Part shown: piece after piece, positions 18,688 to 27,808 of the stretch
How positions within the stretch are numbered: position 1 is the first letter of the stretch
Layout: every line of letters starts with the position of its first letter
From: Prosthecobacter sp.
GTDB lineage: Bacteria > Verrucomicrobiota > Verrucomicrobiia > Verrucomicrobiales > Verrucomicrobiaceae
Length of the DNA: 64,000 nucleotides
Assembly (NCBI GenBank): GCA_021733925.1
Contig: JAIPJY010000001.1
Location: forward strand, 62,001-126,000
Reading direction: 5' to 3'
Program-made: the position numbers and the translations under genes
Notes under the pieces: model-generated
What the model was told of the DNA's origin: nothing
Seen by the model: only the letters and a program-made list of their open reading frames with translations
The model's database searches: none

Positions 18688-21021
18688 ATGCCCTCCTATG
18701 CTGACCTGAATCCATTCATGTCCACGAGTGTGGGCGAGAATGATCTGTGGAATGCGGCCTCCTTTCTGGACGTGCCTTACATTCACTCCGTGCCGTTTGG
18801 CGCGTTACGCATCGCGGTGGATCAGGTGCGGGCCCAGCACCGCAGCCAGGTGCGTTTTGTACGGGGCGCTGGCGGCTCGGGCAAATCACATCTCTTTTCG
18901 CGGCTTCGTCGTGAGTGTGCGGACAGCATTTTTTATGCGTATGCGCCCAATCCGCCGCTGCAGCCGGAGGCATTGGAAAATTTCATCCTCACACGATTCG
19001 TCGGCAGCCTGCGTCATCCGGCACGCAGCAAGGAGGGCAGGGAGGCCCCCTACAGCCAGCTGCGCCTGCTCGCATATGCGCTGCTCAAGCCCGTGGTGGA
19101 GCAGGATTTCACCTTTCCTCAACTGCACGAGGCCTGGGCGGGGATCAGCCTCGAAACCCGCAAGGAGATGATCCATCAGGCGGTGCAACTGCTGGAAGCC
19201 GAGCACCCGATGGTGCCGCGCAGCGTACTGCGCTGCCTGCTCAATGTGTTGCGTGATGACAAAGAACACATCGCCGCACAGTGGCTTTCGGGTGCCGCCT
19301 ACCTCACGGAAAATGAACTGAAGTTCCTCGGTGTCCCAGAGCCGCTGTCACGCGCGGAGATGGGCGGCGTCATTCAGCTCTTTGGCAAGCTGGCCTCACA
19401 GGCGGGTTCGCCCGTGGTCCTGGTGCTCGACCAGCTCGACCTCGTGGTCACCCAGCCCCAGTTTGATGAGATGCAGCGGCTGCTCTTTGCGCTAATCGAT
19501 CAAAGTGAAAACTGGGTCGTGCTCATCGGTCTCGTCGTAGAACGTTTCGCCGCATGGGACGCCGCGCTCTCCCAGGCCCTGCGTGGGCGTGTCGGTGTGC
19601 CCGATTCAAATGCGCCTCTGGGCTTCCGCCTGCCGGTCATCGACATGCTGCCTGTCGCCAATGAGCAAAAGCACCTCCTCCTCAGCTGCCGGCTCGAAAC
19701 CCCGGCGCTCATCGAGCAACGCCGTAAGGACGGCATCACTTCAGCCATTCATCCGCTGTTGGAGGAGGACGTGGCCCGGCTCACCGCCGGTGGAGCGATC
19801 TTCCCGCGTCACCTCCTCGCAGCTGCTGCCGAAGTCTATGCCATGCGCACCACGACGTCCGCACTGCCACCCGAAATTGTTGCGGCTGCCGCAACGCAGC
19901 CCGCACCTCCTCCTTTGCCATCGCTGCCAGTTTCTGCCCCAGGGATGCCGGTGGCCGTAGCGGTGATGGAAGACGCGAATGATGGCCCTGTAGTCTCGGC
20001 CATTCCAGTGCCCACAGCGGTGCAGTCAATGCCCCTGCCACCCCCTGCCTCAGTACTGGCAGTCTCCAAGACAAGTCTGGCTGAGAAAGTGGATGCGCTG
20101 CTGCAGCAGGCCGTGGCTGCGGCCAAGGCCGATACAGCTTCACCCAGCCCCATCGACCTTGGCGAACGGGCGCGCGATCTCATCGAACTCATGGTCGCCC
20201 CGCCGGTAACCATCAGTGAAGGCGACATTCGCAAAACCTACGACAATTTCGACGGCTCCGACCGCTGGTTTGAATGGGGTGGTGCCAGAGTACGCATCGT
20301 CACAAGCGATGCCATGCGCGGCAGCTTCATCGCCGTGCTGGAACGGATCAAGGAAGCCGGCGGTGACACGCTGCTGCTGCGCAATGACATCGCCCCTGTG
20401 TCTGGCCAGCTCACGATGGAACTGCTCAACGCCTTCAAGGCGAAAAACACTTTCCATCACATTCCTGCCGCTGAGACCGCCATCCTGGCTGCACTTGGCA
20501 GCATGCTCGCCGCCCAGCGCGAAGGCTCATACGATCAGCTCGCCACCGAGCCCCCCGCAACAAAGGACAACGTGCTGGCCGCCCTGCGCGCACATCCGCT
20601 GCTGCGTGGACTCAGACTCTGGGAAATGATTCAAAAGGTGCACGCGCCGAAGCAGGCACCATCCGGGCCGCCGCCGTCTTCCGTGCTCTCGTCGATCATC
20701 CGGCCATCGGCTGTGCCCATGGCCAAACCACCGGTGATACCAGGTGCTATGCCTCCAGTGGTGCCAGGTGCCAAGCCGCCAGTCGTACAAAGTGCGATGC
20801 CACCGGTGGTGCCAGGTGCCAAGCCGCCATTAATGCCGGGTGGAAAGTCGCCGCCCCCACCCCCTTACACTGGCGCGACCAAACCTCTCGCCAGGCCGCC
20901 TTCGGCACCGGTTTCAAAACCCATCGCGAAGCCACCGGCTCCGCCCACCAAGCCACCCACAGGTGTGGCGCGTCCGCCCATGGCCAAGCTGCCGCCTCCT
21001 TCGCACGGCACCGCCGCCTGA
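18688..21021 (+). CDS. P-loop ATPase with proline-rich repeat tail
   Basis: 777 aa from ATG 18688; a GTG at 18628 would add 20 residues overlapping the previous gene. Walker A is GAGGSGKS (60-67) and Walker B VVLVLDQLD (243-251), followed by a sensor-like stretch NWVVLIGLVVERF. The N-terminal ~420 residues therefore form an AAA/STAND-type ATPase. After a Pro/Ala linker comes a second domain (about 490-650: ARDLIELMVAPPVTISEGDIRKTYDNF and RVRIVTSDAMRGSF). The tail is Pro-rich with five 8-residue repeats. No signal peptide is present. Function unknown: DNA handling, stress response or defence are open possibilities, and no nuclease or protease partner is adjacent. Confidence 0.65.
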   Translation: MPSYADLNPFMSTSVGENDLWNAASFLDVPYIHSVPFGALRIAVDQVRAQHRSQVRFVRGAGGSGKSHLFSRLRRECADSIFYAYAPNPPLQPEALENFILTRFVGSLRHPARSKEGREAPYSQLRLLAYALLKPVVEQDFTFPQLHEAWAGISLETRKEMIHQAVQLLEAEHPMVPRSVLRCLLNVLRDDKEHIAAQWLSGAAYLTENELKFLGVPEPLSRAEMGGVIQLFGKLASQAGSPVVLVLDQLDLVVTQPQFDEMQRLLFALIDQSENWVVLIGLVVERFAAWDAALSQALRGRVGVPDSNAPLGFRLPVIDMLPVANEQKHLLLSCRLETPALIEQRRKDGITSAIHPLLEEDVARLTAGGAIFPRHLLAAAAEVYAMRTTTSALPPEIVAAAATQPAPPPLPSLPVSAPGMPVAVAVMEDANDGPVVSAIPVPTAVQSMPLPPPASVLAVSKTSLAEKVDALLQQAVAAAKADTASPSPIDLGERARDLIELMVAPPVTISEGDIRKTYDNFDGSDRWFEWGGARVRIVTSDAMRGSFIAVLERIKEAGGDTLLLRNDIAPVSGQLTMELLNAFKAKNTFHHIPAAETAILAALGSMLAAQREGSYDQLATEPPATKDNVLAALRAHPLLRGLRLWEMIQKVHAPKQAPSGPPPSSVLSSIIRPSAVPMAKPPVIPGAMPPVVPGAKPPVVQSAMPPVVPGAKPPLMPGGKSPPPPPYTGATKPLARPPSAPVSKPIAKPPAPPTKPPTGVARPPMAKLPPPSHGTAA
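20725..20844 (+). repeat. Five 24-bp tandem repeats encoding a proline-rich tail
   Basis: Five in-frame copies of an 8-codon unit encode KPPVIPGA, MPPVVPGA, KPPVVQSA, MPPVVPGA and KPPLMPGG near the C terminus of the ATPase. Such tracts are typical SH3-like-partner or spacer sequences and can change copy number by slippage. Confidence 0.8.
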
Positions 21022-21033
21022 GTAGATTCAAAC

Positions 21034-21075
21034 GCTTTGTGGCTACAAAGCCCTGCTGCGCGACGTTAATCGCGC
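21034..21075 (+). promoter_or_regulatory. Two short hairpins just upstream of a sulfatase start
   Basis: GCTTTGT (21034-21040) pairs with ACAAAGC (21045-21051), and GCGCGA (21058-21063) pairs with TCGCGC (21070-21075). The second ends three bases before the ATG at 21079. They could terminate the ATPase transcript or mask the sulfatase ribosome-binding region; no T-run follows either. Confidence 0.3.
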
Positions 21076-21078
21076 ACC

Positions 21079-22587
21079 ATGAAAGCATTTGTCTCTCTCC
21101 TGCTCTGTACCTTCGCGTTTCACCTGTTCGCAGCAGACGCGAAGCGTCCAAACATCCTCTTCATCTTCGCCGACGACCAATCGACGAAAACCGTCGCCTG
21201 CTATCCCGGTTCTTGGCCTTGGGTGAAGACCCCGAACATCGATGCCCTTGCGACCAACGGCGTGCGCTTTCATGCCGCCTACCTCGGTTCCTGGTGCATG
21301 CCTTCGCGTGCCACCATGCTCACCGGGCGCCATCCGCACGGCATTGAGTCCATGTCGATGGCCGGCAAATACCCTGGCAGCACCTACGATCCCGCGCAGT
21401 GCCCCTTCATCCCCGCGGAAATGCGCAAGCAGGGCTACCACACGGCGCAAATTGGAAAATGGCACACCGGCACAGACACAGGCTGGGGCCGTGACTGGGA
21501 TCATCAGATCGTTTGGAACCGTCCACTGCATCCCGAAAACGCCGGGGCCTATTACGAAACGCAGATCATGAGCGTCGATGGCAAGGAGCAGACCATCGAA
21601 GGCTACCCTGCCGACAACTACACGCAGTGGTCGCTCGATTACATCCGTGGCAAAAACCGCGATGAGACCAAGCCCTGGTACCTCTGGGTCTGCTACGGCA
21701 GCATCCACGGCCCGTCCACCCCGGCCAAACGCCACAAAGGCAGCTACAAGGACACCGCTGTGCCCGTCCCTGCCGACATCTTCCCACCCCGCGAAGGCAA
21801 GCCCGATTACCTCAACAAAATGCAGGCATGGACCAAAGGCCCCGACGGCTATCCCATGGCAAAAAAAGGCGGCGAAGCCTTCGGCGAGAGCAAAAAAGGC
21901 AAACGCTTCGATGACTGGGTGCGCCAGGTGAACGAATGCGTCCCCGCCATCGACGAAGGCGTCGGCCAGTTGATCGCCGCTCTCAAAGAGTCCGGTCAGT
22001 ACGACAACACCCTCATCATCTACACCGCCGATCAAGGCTTTTCCATGGGTGAGCACGGCTTCCGCACCAAGCTCGCCCCCTATGACGCTAACTACCGCTC
22101 CCCGCTCATCATCAGCATGCCGTCACGTTTCCCCACCGGCAAAGTCTCCAATGCATCCGTCAATGCCCCCGATCTCGCCGCCACCTTCCTCTCCATCAGC
22201 GGCGTGAAAGTGCCATGGCAGACCCATGGCCGTGATCTCACACCATTGCTCGAAAAGCCGGAAACCGCATGGCCGCACGCCTGCTACTACGAGCACATGG
22301 GCAATGAGTATGGCTCAAAAGTCAGCCAGACCATCCTCACCGGCGCGAAGCAGGACAATCACCAAGGCGTGCCGCTCTACAGCGCGCTCGTGCAGGATCA
22401 GTTCAAGTTCGTCTTCTACCTCGATGGCGTGTCTGGCGAAGAACTCTACGACCTCAAAAACGACCCCGAAGAATTAAAGAACCTCATCGGCGATGCCTCA
22501 CACGCAGAACGCATCACCCAGCTGCGTGCAGTCATGAAAGCCGAACTCAAACGCACCGAGGCGGGATTCATAGATTTCGTGAAGTGA
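21079..22587 (+). CDS. Secreted sulfatase (formylglycine type)
   Basis: 502 aa with a signal peptide (FVSLLLCTFAFHLFAA). It has RPNILFIFADDQS at the metal site, GSWCMPSRATMLTGRHPHG with Cys 73 as the formylglycine precursor, and TADQGFSMGEHGF and DLAATFLSISGV as later family landmarks. The ending (YDLKNDPEELKNLIGD) is the usual C-terminal subdomain of S1 sulfatases. It is more canonical than the sulfatase at 14576 (CMPSR rather than CSASR) and probably has a different substrate. Last plus-strand gene before the strand switch. Confidence 0.92.
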   Translation: MKAFVSLLLCTFAFHLFAADAKRPNILFIFADDQSTKTVACYPGSWPWVKTPNIDALATNGVRFHAAYLGSWCMPSRATMLTGRHPHGIESMSMAGKYPGSTYDPAQCPFIPAEMRKQGYHTAQIGKWHTGTDTGWGRDWDHQIVWNRPLHPENAGAYYETQIMSVDGKEQTIEGYPADNYTQWSLDYIRGKNRDETKPWYLWVCYGSIHGPSTPAKRHKGSYKDTAVPVPADIFPPREGKPDYLNKMQAWTKGPDGYPMAKKGGEAFGESKKGKRFDDWVRQVNECVPAIDEGVGQLIAALKESGQYDNTLIIYTADQGFSMGEHGFRTKLAPYDANYRSPLIISMPSRFPTGKVSNASVNAPDLAATFLSISGVKVPWQTHGRDLTPLLEKPETAWPHACYYEHMGNEYGSKVSQTILTGAKQDNHQGVPLYSALVQDQFKFVFYLDGVSGEELYDLKNDPEELKNLIGDASHAERITQLRAVMKAELKRTEAGFIDFVK

Positions 22588-22893
22588 TCCTCATCCCGGT
22601 TTACCCAGCGCTGTTCCGTAGTTCCGGCTTCAGCCGGTTCCGGGATCCAGCGCAGCATTCCACCCGGCGCGGAGTGGTCCGCACATTCCATGTGCGGTCT
22701 GGAATCCGGACATGGAGCTGCCCGGCAATTCATGCTCGATACGCGAACGCCCAGCGCAAGGTAGGGCGGACTGTCCTCAGTCCGCCGCCGTCGAAGCCCA
22801 TGACTGTCTAATAAAAGAGTGCCTGCTGATTGGAAACGAGTTCTGAAAACTGCTGTGAACATCCCATCCTCCGCACGCACCACATCCGCAACA
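22588..22893. repeat. Intergenic block of palindromic repeats
   Basis: This 306-bp convergent gap has no credible gene and holds several dispersed palindromes: CCGGCT/AGCCGG (22624-22637); a unit with stem CCGCACAT/ATGTGCGG (22679-22697) that recurs at 48841-48869 with one mismatch over 29 bp (22669-22697 here); and GGCGGACTG/CAGTCCGCC (22765-22786). Any could serve as a terminator for the two converging transcripts. Confidence 0.65.
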
Positions 22894-24432
22894 TCACTCA
22901 GCTCTCAGTACCGCTCCCTGCTTCATCAGCACAGCCTGCATCTCCTTCACCGGCACCTTGCGCAGCTCCACGTTTTGCTCGATCGCCAGATGCGCCGCCA
23001 CACCTGCCGCCTGACCCAGCGCCATCCACGTCGGCTCCAGCCGGATGCTGGAAAACGCCACATGTGTCGTGCTCGCAGGCACAGGAACAATGAGCCCATC
23101 AATCTTCTTCGGGATCATAATCCGATACGGAATCTGATAAGGCCGCGTGATCTTCTTCAGCATGCCAAGATAACCCTCCAGCACGACCGTGTCACCCGGC
23201 TGACGCTTCTGCATCGGAAAGCTGTCGATGGGAAACTCCCCCACCGCGATCGCATCCTCATGCATCCTCTCTGAAGGCAGTCCCGGCTGCTCAGTGATGT
23301 TGCGCTCACTCAGTGTAAACTCCCCCACCAACCGCCTGCCTTCACGCACATAGAGCTGAAACGGAAAGTGATCGTATTCAGGAAACTCATCGCGGCAGGG
23401 CTGATGCTTGAGCGCCGTCTCATGCGCATTTTCCGGCACCTCACTGTCGTGCTGCAAAAACCACAGCAGCCCCAGCGAGAGATCACGGATCTTCGCAGTG
23501 ATGCGTTCACGCTCCGTCCAACCAGCCTCGATGTAGCCCACGTTTTCCTCAGCAAACACAAACCCCAGCGGCAGCGGTTTCATGTTCAGCTCCACCTTCT
23601 CATTCGGCAGCTTGCGTACCGTGAAGGCAATGGTGGTCAGGTTTTTTCCGAACCTACCGCCCTTGAGATCATCAAAATAGCCAAGGTAACGCGTGCGGTC
23701 ATATCCCGCTGGCGGCGCAGTCAGCGGCACCTGATTCTCCGGGTTCGACGAGAGCGGAATCCGAAACGTAAAAGCCTGCATGCGCTTGTCCCCCGCACCC
23801 GTGCCCCCAATGCGTTCACCTCCGGGAATATTATAAATATGCCATGCATGCGGCTCGCCGAAATCATCCCGCGCTTCACGCCCCAGTCGAAACTCCGCCC
23901 CTGCGGCGGCAATCAAATCCCCCTCATAAGTCCCATCCACAAACACCTTCGCGTTCAGCTTCTGCTCCACCTTCGTGGCCCGGTTCAGAATCGTCACCGC
24001 CACCACCCGCCCATCCTTCACCTCGGCGCTCACGAGCTGATGATGCTTCAACACCGTGATCAGCGGCTGCTCCACAACAAAACTCTCAAACACCTTCTCC
24101 GCCACCCGAGGTTCATACCAGTAACCATCCTTGCACAGTTTCACTGCTTCGGATTCCGCGCCATAAGCTGCCACATAGTGCGCCTTCACTCGATCCACGA
24201 ACTCACGAAAAAATCCCTGAATCATCGCCCGGTTCTCAATGTCGCTCGCCCCGAGGCCGCTGGCGCTCATGCCGCCGATGCGCTGGTGATACTCCACCAA
24301 GGTCACCCTGTGGCCCAGCCGCGCCGCCGTCACCGCCGTGGCGATTCCACCCGGAGTTCCACCAATGACGACGACATCCTGCGCGTGCAGAGCCGTGACG
24401 ATTAGAGTGATAACAAAGCAGATAAGTCTCAT
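22894..24432 (-). CDS. Secreted FAD-dependent oxidoreductase
   Basis: 512 aa with a signal peptide (MRLICFVITLIVTALHAQ) directly followed by a dinucleotide-binding motif VVVIGGTPGGIATAVTAARLG and the acidic end of beta strand 2 (TLVEY). The C terminus (LEPTWMALGQAAGVAAHLA) is the usual FAD-closing segment of the FAD_oxidored family found in PVC glycan clusters. Substrate unknown; oxidation of sugars is an inference. Its ATG overlaps the stop of the upstream FG-GAP gene by 4 bp. It is a paralogue of the protein at 30617-32245. Confidence 0.82.
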   Translation of the reverse strand: MRLICFVITLIVTALHAQDVVVIGGTPGGIATAVTAARLGHRVTLVEYHQRIGGMSASGLGASDIENRAMIQGFFREFVDRVKAHYVAAYGAESEAVKLCKDGYWYEPRVAEKVFESFVVEQPLITVLKHHQLVSAEVKDGRVVAVTILNRATKVEQKLNAKVFVDGTYEGDLIAAAGAEFRLGREARDDFGEPHAWHIYNIPGGERIGGTGAGDKRMQAFTFRIPLSSNPENQVPLTAPPAGYDRTRYLGYFDDLKGGRFGKNLTTIAFTVRKLPNEKVELNMKPLPLGFVFAEENVGYIEAGWTERERITAKIRDLSLGLLWFLQHDSEVPENAHETALKHQPCRDEFPEYDHFPFQLYVREGRRLVGEFTLSERNITEQPGLPSERMHEDAIAVGEFPIDSFPMQKRQPGDTVVLEGYLGMLKKITRPYQIPYRIMIPKKIDGLIVPVPASTTHVAFSSIRLEPTWMALGQAAGVAAHLAIEQNVELRKVPVKEMQAVLMKQGAVLRAE

Positions 24433-26420
24433 GGTTTGGTTTGCAGTTTTTTACCCGGCAGCAGAAACATGCGCCCGGCCTCATTACAGATCAGCAGATT
24501 GGGCCCGCTGCCACCAAGCATGGTTCCCACAGCCCCGGTTTCATGCGCACCACCCGGCTGGATGACCTGCCCCTCTTCATCCTGAAACGTCAGCGGCCGC
24601 TCAAATCGCATCTTCGTATTCGTGCCCGTGTTCAGCATCACCAGCGGCGTTCCCAGCGTCTTCTTCAGCTTCGTCGGTAGCGCGGAATCGACCAGCTTCC
24701 CGATCAATCCACCCACCACCGGATTCTGCCCCAGCGCCGCCATCGGGTAACCCGTGATGCGATCAGGAATCGAACACACGCGCCCCGTCCCGAGCACAAA
24801 ATCAAGCTTCCCATCCTGATTCCAGTCAAAGAAGTCCAGCTTGCAGCGTCCGCTCATGCCACCCACACCACCGCTCGCACCAATACGTCCCCCGTCATCC
24901 AGCAGGAGCTTGCCACCGTCCCAGACGTTATAGTCATCAATGCGCCAGTAGAGATGAAAATGGTCGTCTCCATCCACAATGGCCAGCGCCACCCGCTCGC
25001 CAATCCTCGCCAATGCCGGACGGCAGCGCCACATGCCATGCAGGTCAATGCCATCACAATAAATCGGATGCGCAGGATCAAGCTTCGGCTCCGTCTTCGT
25101 TCCACGATTGAGATAAATCAGATAATTGCCCGTAATGTCACCAGTGATGATGTCCGGCAGCGCATCTCCATTCCAGTCGATCACATTCGGCGAGAGATAC
25201 CCCCAGCGCGCCTCCTGCAAACCCTGCAAACTCCCGGCATAGCCCGCCTGCACCTGAATCTCACGACCACCCGCCTGCACTCGTATTGCGGGTAGAAACT
25301 TCGGCTCTTCATTGCTGCCGATGTTCTTGAAAAACAACACAAAGCCCTCCGAATTCCCCGCGAGAATGTCCAGCGCCCCATCACCATCCCAATCCACCGT
25401 CGTTGGCGTTGGCAATGTGCCCGCGTAAAGATCCGCATGCTCCTGCAGCACCGAAACCGGTTCCTTGCAAACAGGCGCACCCAACTTCGTGAACTTCCCC
25501 GTGAAGCGATAAAAATAGAGCGATCCCTCACCGCAGGCGATGAGCCCACCACCATACGCACACACACTCGGATTGTTGCTCGGATGCCGCAGCGCATTGC
25601 CATCCTCCCCCGCAATGAGGCGCTTCGCTTCAAGATCAAAACCGCTCGCCACCTTGTTGTGATAATACACCAGATTCCCCTGCCGCGATCCCGTCACAAG
25701 GTCGCGCTCATGACCTGCTCCGAGGTTCACCCCCGTGATTCCATGCATGGAAAAATAGACCTCATTCTTCGTCTTCGTGATCTGCTTCGCCTCCCCCTTG
25801 GCGCTGACACCCATGAGGTAACGATACCGCAGCTCCCCCACCGCGATCCCAGATGAGTTGAACGGCCGCCACTCCTCCGTGTTCGGGCTGCCCTCGGCCC
25901 CCTTGCCACCATTCGACATTTCAAACGCGGCATCGTAACTGCCGTCATCATTCACCAGCACTCCTAGACTACCCGGTGACTTCACCGCCTTCGCCAGTTT
26001 CTCGCGCTTCGTTTCACGAAACTCCAGCTTCTCACGATCAAACTCCGTGGTCACCAGTTCATCCTTGTCGATCCACAAGCCGACAATGGCCCCATCCTTC
26101 CGCTGAAACACACTGCCCTTGTCCTTGAAGGCGCATTTCACCTCCACCGGCTGCGCAAACACCGGCGCACCCGCTTCCGCCGTGTCTACCCATCGAAACA
26201 AATGCACCGCCTGCGGGCCTCCGTATCCGGCCACAAACAAATCCGGCTCCTTCCCATCAAACACCCGCGCATGCCCGAGCACATGATGATTCAGATTCAC
26301 CAGCGCCAGCGGTCCGCGTCCGTTCGCCGCCGCCGATGGCAGCGCCTTCGTACCCGCCGGCAGATGAGGCTCTGCGCGGCACAATGCGGTAAGAAAGAGA
26401 AACAGGAGAAGCGGCTTCAT
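24429..26420 (-). CDS. Secreted FG-GAP/VCBS-repeat beta-propeller protein
   Basis: 663 aa from ATG 26420, which opens a signal peptide (KPLLLFLFLTALCRA); a start six codons earlier is possible. At least three calcium-binding-like repeats are visible: VDWDGDGALDILAGNSEG, DWNGDALPDIITGDITG and DWNQDGKLDFVLGTG. This indicates a seven-bladed propeller of the integrin/VCBS kind. The role is probably polysaccharide binding or lyase-like cleavage, but no catalytic residues can be assigned. Its stop overlaps the next start by 4 bp (ATGA). Confidence 0.78.
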   Translation of the reverse strand: MKPLLLFLFLTALCRAEPHLPAGTKALPSAAANGRGPLALVNLNHHVLGHARVFDGKEPDLFVAGYGGPQAVHLFRWVDTAEAGAPVFAQPVEVKCAFKDKGSVFQRKDGAIVGLWIDKDELVTTEFDREKLEFRETKREKLAKAVKSPGSLGVLVNDDGSYDAAFEMSNGGKGAEGSPNTEEWRPFNSSGIAVGELRYRYLMGVSAKGEAKQITKTKNEVYFSMHGITGVNLGAGHERDLVTGSRQGNLVYYHNKVASGFDLEAKRLIAGEDGNALRHPSNNPSVCAYGGGLIACGEGSLYFYRFTGKFTKLGAPVCKEPVSVLQEHADLYAGTLPTPTTVDWDGDGALDILAGNSEGFVLFFKNIGSNEEPKFLPAIRVQAGGREIQVQAGYAGSLQGLQEARWGYLSPNVIDWNGDALPDIITGDITGNYLIYLNRGTKTEPKLDPAHPIYCDGIDLHGMWRCRPALARIGERVALAIVDGDDHFHLYWRIDDYNVWDGGKLLLDDGGRIGASGGVGGMSGRCKLDFFDWNQDGKLDFVLGTGRVCSIPDRITGYPMAALGQNPVVGGLIGKLVDSALPTKLKKTLGTPLVMLNTGTNTKMRFERPLTFQDEEGQVIQPGGAHETGAVGTMLGGSGPNLLICNEAGRMFLLPGKKLQTKP

Positions 26421-26544
26421 GGCAGATTCGACGAACAATCGGAACGATAGGTTACTCGTAACGCTGCATTCCCATCAGCATTTATCCACCTTCAGCACCG
26501 AGTTGATGCCGAATCTTGAACCCGCATGAGCATTTTTGACATGC

Positions 26545-26567
26545 AGCTTCGACTGCCAATCGAAGCT
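26545..26567 (-). repeat. Palindrome carrying the stop codon of the NTF2-like gene
   Basis: AGCTTCGA (26545-26552) and TCGAAGCT (26560-26567) form a perfect 8-bp stem around a 7-nt loop. The TAG stop of the gene at 26566-27006 overlaps the right arm. Only a short A/T run follows on the minus strand, so it may be a weak terminator or another dispersed palindrome. Confidence 0.5.
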
Positions 26568-27006
26568 ACTTCGTGGGCGGATTCAATTTGCACGACTGCC
26601 AGGCCAGAAAGTGCCACTGCCCGCCCTCCAGACGCCACACCGCCAGGAAGGCCAGCGTGGGCGCGATCTCACCCGTTTCGAGGCCGATCTTGAAGTTGGC
26701 GCTTCCGCTCATCAGCGCGATGCCCGGGGCAGGGAAGGTGAACTGACGCTCCACATAATCGACAGCCAGATACTTAGTGCTGCCCTTGAGCAGCGACTCA
26801 ATGAACGATGCCTTGGTATCCACCACTCCTGAGGAGTGCGAATAGCGAAGTTCGTCAGAGAAGATCGCGCTGAGCTTGTCGCGGTCCGGCGATTTCATCG
26901 CAGCGACTCGCGCATCATCCGCCGCCTGCACAGCAGCAAGGGGCGCCTCTTCAGCAAAGGAGATGAGACTGACGAGACAGATCAGGGAAGTGAGCAATGT
27001 TTTCAT
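26566..27006 (-). CDS. Secreted NTF2-like (DUF4440) protein
   Basis: 146 aa with a signal peptide (KTLLTSLICLVSLISFA). The rest fits the small cone-shaped NTF2/SnoaL-like fold: VQAADDARVAAMKSPDRDKLSAIF, DELRYSHSSGVVDTKASFI and WRLEGGQWHFLAWQSCKL. In other families this fold carries ketosteroid isomerase-like or purely binding functions; no function can be assigned here. The start overlaps the stop of the upstream deacetylase-like gene by 4 bp, and the stop codon lies within a palindromic repeat. Confidence 0.75.
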   Translation of the reverse strand: MKTLLTSLICLVSLISFAEEAPLAAVQAADDARVAAMKSPDRDKLSAIFSDELRYSHSSGVVDTKASFIESLLKGSTKYLAVDYVERQFTFPAPGIALMSGSANFKIGLETGEIAPTLAFLAVWRLEGGQWHFLAWQSCKLNPPTK

Positions 27007-27788
27007 GGTGTTGGTTTTTTAGCAGTCATTTGTGGCTGTTTGGACTGCGTCTTTTTCAAATACTCCGATGGTGTCATGAACTCAACGTTCTTCGATTTGA
27101 GGAACCCGATGATCCCCGTAAAACCCGCCCAGCGCTTATCATCCCATTGATCAGGGTGACCCTGCAGCACCAGCACCTCGCGTTTCGCAGCCTTGGCCTC
27201 GTAGAAGCTTTTGAACTTCTCCAAGTCAGGCACAAACGTGGGATTCTCCAGCGCCATCACACGCGGAATGCTCAGCCGGGTGAAGAACTTCGGCTTCTCC
27301 GGCCCATAAAGCCAGATGGTCACCTCCGGCACCTTCTCCATCGCCTCATCCGTGGCCTCCGTGGTCCCGCTCCAGTGCGGGCCAAAGGCCGGCAGTGTGA
27401 AGCCCAGCTTCTCCTTCGCCAGCTTTTCACCCTTCGCCAAAATCGAACGCTGCGCCTCCGCCGTCCCATGCTCAAACTCACCCGGCTCGCTGGCCGTCTT
27501 CATGTGATACCCATGCATCCAGAACTCGATCAACCCCGCAGCCTGCACCTCCTTCAGCCACTGAAAATACATCTCATTGTCCTTCTCCAACGACTCCGTG
27601 ATGATGCCAAACGAACCCTTGATCTGGTTCTCCTTCAAATAATAATGCACCTTCAGCCACCGGTCCGACACCGGCTTCGCCCCCACGCGTCTCGCAACGA
27701 CATCATCCAGTTTTAGCAGGATGATCTGCTGGGCCTTGGCGAAGGATGTTAGAAGAACAGCAGAGGTAAAAAGAAGAGTTCTGATCAT
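27003..27788 (-). CDS. Secreted polysaccharide-deacetylase-like protein
   Basis: 261 aa from ATG 27788, which gives a signal peptide (IRTLLFTSAVLLTSFAKAQ); a longer start only adds polar residues. The NodB-like first motif is LLKLDDVVARR, with the acidic pair, and the HxxxH-like pair is MHGYHMK; a late His lies in LQGHPDQWDD. The motifs are degenerate compared with the protein at 7122-7874, so it belongs to a distant branch (DUF2334-like). It is linked to the NTF2-like gene by a 4-bp overlap and to an esterase-like gene by a 20-bp gap. Confidence 0.65.
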   Translation of the reverse strand: MIRTLLFTSAVLLTSFAKAQQIILLKLDDVVARRVGAKPVSDRWLKVHYYLKENQIKGSFGIITESLEKDNEMYFQWLKEVQAAGLIEFWMHGYHMKTASEPGEFEHGTAEAQRSILAKGEKLAKEKLGFTLPAFGPHWSGTTEATDEAMEKVPEVTIWLYGPEKPKFFTRLSIPRVMALENPTFVPDLEKFKSFYEAKAAKREVLVLQGHPDQWDDKRWAGFTGIIGFLKSKNVEFMTPSEYLKKTQSKQPQMTAKKPTP

Positions 27789-27808
27789 GGCGGGAGAGGA
27801 ATGACTTG

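Noticed and set aside
18688-21021. ATPase as part of a BREX or other known phage-defence operon
   Set aside because: No methyltransferase, nuclease, protease or BrxL-like gene is adjacent, and neighbours are secreted hydrolases.
22588-22893. CRISPR array
   Set aside because: The palindromes differ from one another and are not regularly spaced by unique spacers; the same holds for the other repeat blocks.
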